In this document: positions 59,246-64,000 of the stretch, in pieces
How the letters are laid out: each line of letters starts with the position of its first letter
Numbering within the stretch: the first letter of the stretch is position 1
Assembly (NCBI RefSeq): GCF_016801865.2
Contig: NC_068938.1
Coordinates: forward strand, 191,975,909 to 192,039,908
Direction of reading: 5' to 3'
Origin: Culex pipiens pallens
Taxonomy: Eukaryota > Arthropoda > Insecta > Diptera > Culicidae
DNA length: 64,000 bases
Position numbers and translations under genes: made by a program
Notes under the pieces: model-generated
The model's database searches: none
What the model was told of the DNA's origin: nothing
What the model saw: the letters and a program-made list of their open reading frames with translations, nothing else

Positions 59246-59658
59246 CTTTTTGCTTTTTGCTTTTTGCTTTTTGCTTTTTGCTTTTTGCTTTTTGCTTTTT
59301 GCTTTTTGCTTTTTGCTTTTTGCTTTTTGCTTTTTGCTTTTTGCTTTTTGCTTTTTGCTTTTTTGCTTTTTGCTTTTTGCTTTTTGCTTTTTGCTTTTTG
59401 CTTTTTGCTTTTTGCTTTTTGCTTTTTGCTTTTTGCTTTTTGCTTTTTGCTTTTTGCTTTTTGCTTTTTGCTTTTTGTTTTTTGCTTTTTGCTTTTTGCT
59501 TTTTGCTTTTTGCTTTTTGCTTTTTGCTTTTTGCTTTTTGCTTTTTGCTTTTTGCTTTTTGCTTTTTGCTTTTTGCTTTTTGCTTTTTGCTTTTTGCTTT
59601 TTGCTTTTTGCTTTTTGCTTTTTGCTTTTTGCTTTTTGCTTTTTGCTTTTTGCTTTTT
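59246..59658. repeat. (CTTTTTG)n array, 413 bp, ~59 units
   Basis: The unit drops from nine to seven bases at TGCTTTTGCTTTTTGC. It is nearly perfect, with one extra T near 59365 and one C-to-T change near 59478. It ends in CTTTTTCAAGAGTG. Confidence 0.96.
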
Positions 59659-60443
59659 CAAGAGTGTATTTGAAGGGTAACAACCGCCAACATGTGAGGT
59701 TCTTTTGACGTCAACCAAGGAATCCAATAAAGAACCCCACACAAGTTTGTTCAGACGCTGCCATTGGCTTCGGCCCAAGAGATGGCTGAGAAGTTTTTTG
59801 TTATTGCCAATCAGCTTTCAACTTTTAAAACCTCAAACAGCAGACGGTGAGCTTTTTCACTTTCTGTCATGTTTGTTTTAATTTTCAACTGCATGTCGGC
59901 TTTTGGCGGTTTTCGTGGTTTTTACATATTATATACTAATTTTGAGAAAATGTTTTAGAAATTTTGTTTGGAAAAAAATTAACAATTGAGAAACAACATT
60001 AACAAAATATTTTTTTACAACTTGATGAAACAATAATTACTCCTCATAAATCCTGAGAATGTAATTCTCTCCACGAACTTGGCAGCCCAAGAGTCACATA
60101 AATCCACTCGCAAAACAGGAAAACCGCGTGCGCCATTTGAGTAATGTTCGTGTCTGTCTCAAATGTAACGAGCCACATTTCTCATGGCCACAATCTCGGG
60201 CTTTCCCGGGAGCGAGAGATAGCCCGTTTCGCACGTCAGCCCTGATGGGCTCATCCTAACACACCACACACAGGATAAAAAATAAATCCACCAAACACGC
60301 GACATCAGCATAGGTTCCACAAAGGGGAAGGGGCGGTCGTCCTGAGCCGGGTTGGCCACCCAAAAAACCATCAACGCGTGGCCGGCCACAAATCATATTA
60401 AATTTATAAGCACGACACTCCTGGTGGCGATAGCCCCACTCAC
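59659..60443. other. Possible intron and flank of the minus-strand exon
   Basis: 60060-60443 is GC-richer and less repeat-like. The overlapping minus frames at 60159-60570 continue the exon candidate without a recognised domain. 59940-60050 is A+T-rich. Confidence 0.35.
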
Positions 60444-60716
60444 GTGGTCCTTTCCCGGCCGCCGCAGGACCTTCCACATGTTGGCAAAACAAAGCCAGCA
60501 ACACCTCGAGCAGGCTCTCAGCTGATGTTCTGTGTGGAACCTGTAACGCAGGCACGTGGGGCAACGGCACTCATCATCACCATCATCGTAATCCTCGTTT
60601 TCGGTCCTCTTCCCTCGTGATCCATGGAAATCCTCGTCCCGAAAATTTGGACCCGTTCCAGGTGGTAGATCATATAGACAGGCTCCTAATCCACGTAAAA
60701 CCGAATCAATTTTCAT
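60444..60716 (-). CDS. Possible first coding exon, 91 codons, cysteine-rich, unknown product
   Basis: On the minus strand ATG at 60716 is the first after an in-frame TGA. The frame gives MKIDSVLRGLGACLYDLPPG, an acidic stretch NEDYDDGDDE (residues 40-49), and paired cysteines CRCPTC (50-54), then CSRCCWLC (69-76). It reaches a canonical donor GTGAGT at 60443-60438 in phase 0 after GKDH. Composition is more balanced than the flanks. The cysteine spacing might bind metal, but I recognise no known domain. No second exon was identified, so this could still be chance. Confidence 0.4.
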
Positions 60717-61699
60717 AGAGTGGCTGACTGAGGCCGAATAAACTAGGAAAGTTCAAAGCGAACACAGTTTGTTAGCTACTTTTGTTTTACATTTACAAGG
60801 TTTGCTTGTTAAGTTGTTTGCAAGATACTTTTTAAGAGTTTGCTAATAAAAAAACCTGGAATTTACTATAAGAACACAATTTGTTATGTAGAAAAAAACA
60901 TTTATTGTTATTTATATTGTTGCACAAAATGTGTTTTGATTTTACTTATTCAAAAAATAACATGAAAAAAAACTTAAAAATAACAATTCATGTTATTCGT
61001 TTCACAAGACATGTTCCCAATAACCAATCCAATTTCAATCGGGCTCCCAAGCCTAGTGTCAGCGATTCCAGCCAAAATCATCGTCGGAAGTGCAATTGGC
61101 TAAGCACAGCGGGGACCCGCGGGTGGTTTCGTGTACGCACATGGGGATCTTGCGTGGTGGAGGGGGGCTGGTAAGTGTCACAGGCAATTTCGAACCCAGA
61201 CAGGGCCCCAACTGTTTGGCAACAAGAAGGACGACGACGACGAAAGTGCGCGCTTCGACCGCCGCTCAGGCTCGGGGTGCGATTTTATCTTGCGGTTTAC
61301 CTTATAAAATGTCATAAATTTTGTCACTTCCGGGGTTGAAATTGTTTTCGCGAAGGGGGAAAGGGGTGGTTTGAGCGTGTGGTTTTCGTGGTGGTGGAAA
61401 CAAACAGTTTGTGCACTGTTGGCTGTTTTGGAGAGAGAATTAATTTTAGGAATACAATCCTTGATCGAGTGTTCAAAAAAATGATGTTTAACTAATAAAT
61501 ATTTCTCTAGCTTTTGGAACATTTGTGGTTTGTGGATGTGGTTTTTTATATTTTTTTTTTGTTTCCATGTTTTTTACAAACATATGTTACTTTTTTTCAT
61601 ACAAGCATTCATATAAGTATGAGTTTATTTGCTGATTTCGCGGTTACAAAAAAGGAAATAAAACCATATTCGAAATATTTCCAATTTAAAATATTAGGG
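60717..61699. other. Mixed unique sequence, no gene recognised
   Basis: 61050-61300 is GC-richer with a GACGACGACGACG run near 61228. Overlapping short frames on both strands show no domain. On the minus strand this is upstream of the 60716 ATG, so it might hold a promoter, but no clear element is visible. Confidence 0.35.
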
Positions 61700-61897
61700 T
61701 AATATTCTGTTCAATTTTTTTCTTTTTCGAACTTCTTTCCTTTGCTATTTAGCAAGATTTTTCTCATTTTTTCTTATTCTTCGTAATCTCTTTGTTAACA
61801 ACAATAATTGCTCCAAAAGGGATTATGATCTAACACACTGTTATGTACTTCGAAAGAACTTATTTCCAGTACAACCAATTTGCATTGAATTGAAAAA
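61700..61897 (+). mobile_element. Non-LTR retroelement 3' end fragment
   Basis: It shares CCTTTGC, AAAGAAATAATTG-like and TGTTATG-ACTTC blocks and the final TTGAATTGAA with the gag element 3' UTR (about 45770-45976). No coding region remains. It is a 5'-truncated relative. Confidence 0.65.
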
Positions 61898-62275
61898 TAA
61901 TACTGATATTTTTTCTGAAAAGGTAGTTTTCAAATAAATAAAATATTAAACTAAAGCATTTTTTTGTTATTAGTCTACTTGGCATAATTATAATTTAATT
62001 TCAAAACTTCCCCTAAAATTATGGGGGCAATCATTGATAATACTTGTGTTTTCGACAGTAAACTATTTCAAATAAATTGAATCAAATTAGTTTATTTTTG
62101 TATTGTTATTCAAATAGGAGTATTTACATTTTTCAATTCTGGGACTACAGATAAAAAGACATAAAACTATAAAAACAAATATTTTAATAAATTCATTGAT
62201 ATTTTGCAAATTTTTGCTTAAAATTTTGGAAAAATGGGCATGAAATCTAAAATTTAAAACTTTTTTCATTAAGCA
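61898..62275. other. A+T-rich spacer, nothing recognised
   Basis: No supported frame or element; it precedes the GACTCC repeat. Confidence 0.45.
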
Positions 62276-62493
62276 GGGCTGCGGAGTCGGGTCATATTTC
62301 AAACGACTCCGACTCCGACTCCGGCTTTCTCAGATTAGCTGACTCCGACTCCGACTCCGGCTCCGGCTTTGAACAAATGGTTGGCTCCGACTCCGACTCC
62401 GACTCCGGCGTACCAACTCTAGCCGACTCCGACTCCGACTCCGACTCCAGCTTTCAACAAATGGTTGGCTCCGACTCCGACTCCGACTCCACA
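62276..62493. repeat. (GACTCC)n-type interspersed repeat
   Basis: Clusters of GACTCCGACTCC separated by GGCTTT, AGCTGACTCC and TTTGAACAAATGGTTGGCTC blocks; the AACAAATGGTTGGCTCCGAC block occurs twice. It starts GCTGCGGAGTCGG, an inverted counterpart of the unit. This pattern is common in many animal genomes and can fold into hairpins. Confidence 0.85.
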
Positions 62494-62964
62494 TGTTTTT
62501 AAATGTTTCAAAAGTTAGTTGACTATTATTAGTTAATTATTTAAATACTCTCTAAGCGTCATGTTTTTCTCAAGAAAAATAAGTTAAGTAAAAGTAAAAT
62601 AAAGTAAATAAACGGAAAAAAGTTTCTAGGTTACAAGTTTTAAGCGTTATGGAAACAGAAATCAAAAAATATCTTCAGTTTAAGAGGCATTTTGAGAAGA
62701 ACAGTTTTGTAAGTAAATTTGGATTTATTTGCTTAATCACAAATTTGAAAATATTTTTTTCAGGGCTAGTAAATTTAAATATTAAATTGTTATTTTTGAA
62801 TGAATAACTAAAAGAAATCTGGCCTTAATGATCTATTGAACATTAAAATTCAATTTGCTCACTTTCAGGCTGACATTTGTAAGAAGCACAGTGACAGGTA
62901 CCTTGTTTTTTAAATGACAATTTTAAACGAAACTTTTTTTTTGTTTTTTTGTTAAGACGTACAT
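62494..62964. other. A+T-rich spacer, nothing recognised
   Basis: No supported feature beyond A and T runs. Confidence 0.45.
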
Positions 62965-63350
62965 GGACATCACGCCATGGCTGAAGGAGATTATTATTGC
63001 AAATCAATGTATCTAAACAAATTCTTCGTGGAAAGGACGCTTAAGATGTCCTTTTCAAATATCTGTGACATGGAAAATATTTTAACCTGCAAATTTTTAA
63101 TTTATTTTAATTTTAAAATTTTATATACATTAAAAAGGAGGTGTACGATACTTCGTGAATCTTCACCTAAAACGAAGCTTTATGGATGATCTTGCGCCTC
63201 CACCAAAATATATGAAAAAACTTAAAATATTAAAAAAAAAACAAATATCCACAAGTAAAATATTTTCTAGGTCACAAATATTTGATTTTTTAAGGTTTAT
63301 TGATTTGCAATGATAATCACCTTCCGTCATATTGGCGTAAGACAAACAAT
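62965..63350. mobile_element. Small foldback element, ~120-bp arms
   Basis: The arm 62966-63095 reappears inverted at about 63247-63346: GCAAATCAAT, TCAAATAT(C/T)TGTGAC and GAAAATATTTTA occur in both. The same peptide words (EGDY-CKS, NICD-ENIL) therefore appear in plus frame 62977-63189 and minus frame 63163-63345. The loop carries a second inverted pair around GGAGGTGTACGA and TCTTGCGCCTCC. No transposase. Confidence 0.7.
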
Positions 63351-64000
63351 ATGAGAAAATTCGTACCAGTTGATAATATTTTGATTCTGTGTTTTTTATT
63401 TATAATATTTGACAAATCAATTAAAGTCCTATATTTTGTTCTATACATTTTTTTTAGTTCATTTTTGTACTGAATTCTTGAGATTTGTTCAACGATAATT
63501 TGCAACGATATCAAAATAGTTTACCTAAAATCAACATCAACAATCAATGATTATTTCAAATTTGTTGCAACTTCTTTTGACATTTTTTGTTAACACTTTG
63601 ATTTTCTTGTGCTCAGTTATAAACAAAATGCGCATGTTGAGTTCCAAGTAAGAGATTGTTATTATCGTTGATTATTTGTTACAAAAGTTAAACCGTCAGT
63701 GACTTTTTTTCGATCTGCAAAAACAGTGATTACTATTTATAATCTTTTTATGTACCTCGTAATTTTTTCCTAAAAAATGATTTAGCTTGAAACCTCTAAG
63801 ACATTCGCTATCGGGGTAAAAGATGACTTTGTGTGTACTTTTTTCAGAAATAACTGGATGAAATTTGGTCAAATTTGAATTGAAAGGGAACATAAATATA
63901 GTCTGACTACACCCGGGCAGACGGTAATAACAAAATTAATAATATTTCAATAACAAATCCTGTTAAAATAACAAAAAGTGTTATTATTTTATACTGAAGT
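63351..64000. other. A+T-rich sequence to window end, nothing recognised
   Basis: The short minus frames at 63317-63514 and 63696-63893 are unsupported. The end holds repeated AATAACAAAA words (63925-63980) that may be the edge of another dispersed element. Confidence 0.45.

Noticed and set aside
57566..59778. Frames of 260-415 codons over the CAAGAAA, 9-mer and CTTTTTG arrays
   Set aside because: They follow the repeat units exactly and switch peptide pattern when the array drifts in phase.

Overview
The window looks like repeat-dominated nuclear DNA of a culicine mosquito, most likely Culex. This is inferred from three things: an A+T-rich background, dense short inverted-repeat elements with TA or 8-bp target duplications, and a Jockey-clade gag with a PRE_C2HC-type region followed by zinc knuckles. 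A broken copy of the eukaryotic 40S ribosomal protein S2 confirms a eukaryote. There is no bacterial-style gene organisation, rRNA, CRISPR or operon. I see no complete host gene that I can name. The stretch is probably intergenic or deep intronic.

Layout. 1-34.8 kb is a mosaic of non-autonomous elements: SINE-like copies with 23-24 bp target duplications (586-1017, 20199-20509; fragment at 49926), long-arm foldback elements (1344-2988, 11259-11724, 18967-21231, 29023-30358, 30359-31883), hAT-type elements with 8-bp duplications (6453-6831, 9339-10393, probably 25059-25429), and TA-flanked MITEs (13028-13498, 16755-17106, 22367-23315, 26527-27075). Many are nested. 34.8-47.6 kb is dominated by very long pure short-unit arrays: (CAAAAA)n twice, (ATACAAAA)n and (GAATTTTA)n. 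Between them lie a TA-flanked element, a 135-142 bp tandem repeat, a possible two-exon small ORF, an RpS2 pseudogene, and a retroelement with an intact gag ORF but no ORF2, sitting inside the (GAATTTTA)n array. 47.6-54 kb holds a possible terminal exon, a GC-rich 123-bp tandem repeat that stays open for long stretches, and decayed foldback copies. 54.17-54.96 kb is a poly-G run followed by a block with no cytosine at all for 494 bases. 57.6-59.7 kb is a second array cluster, (CAAGAAA)n then 9-mers then (CTTTTTG)n, with a purine/pyrimidine strand switch. 60-64 kb has a possible cysteine-rich first coding exon on the minus strand, a retroelement 3' end, a (GACTCC)n-type repeat and a small hairpin element.

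How the parts work together. Little is operating as a gene set. The intact gag ORF is the only long recognisable coding sequence. Its 3' end is shared by two truncated relatives at about 18.66 and 61.7 kb, so one retroelement family has inserted at least three times. The element has no reverse transcriptase and would depend on another element's machinery. The other coding candidates (40713-40923, 47639-47770, 60444-60716) rest on splice-site and frame evidence only. All array lengths and the C-free block depend on the assembly being right.
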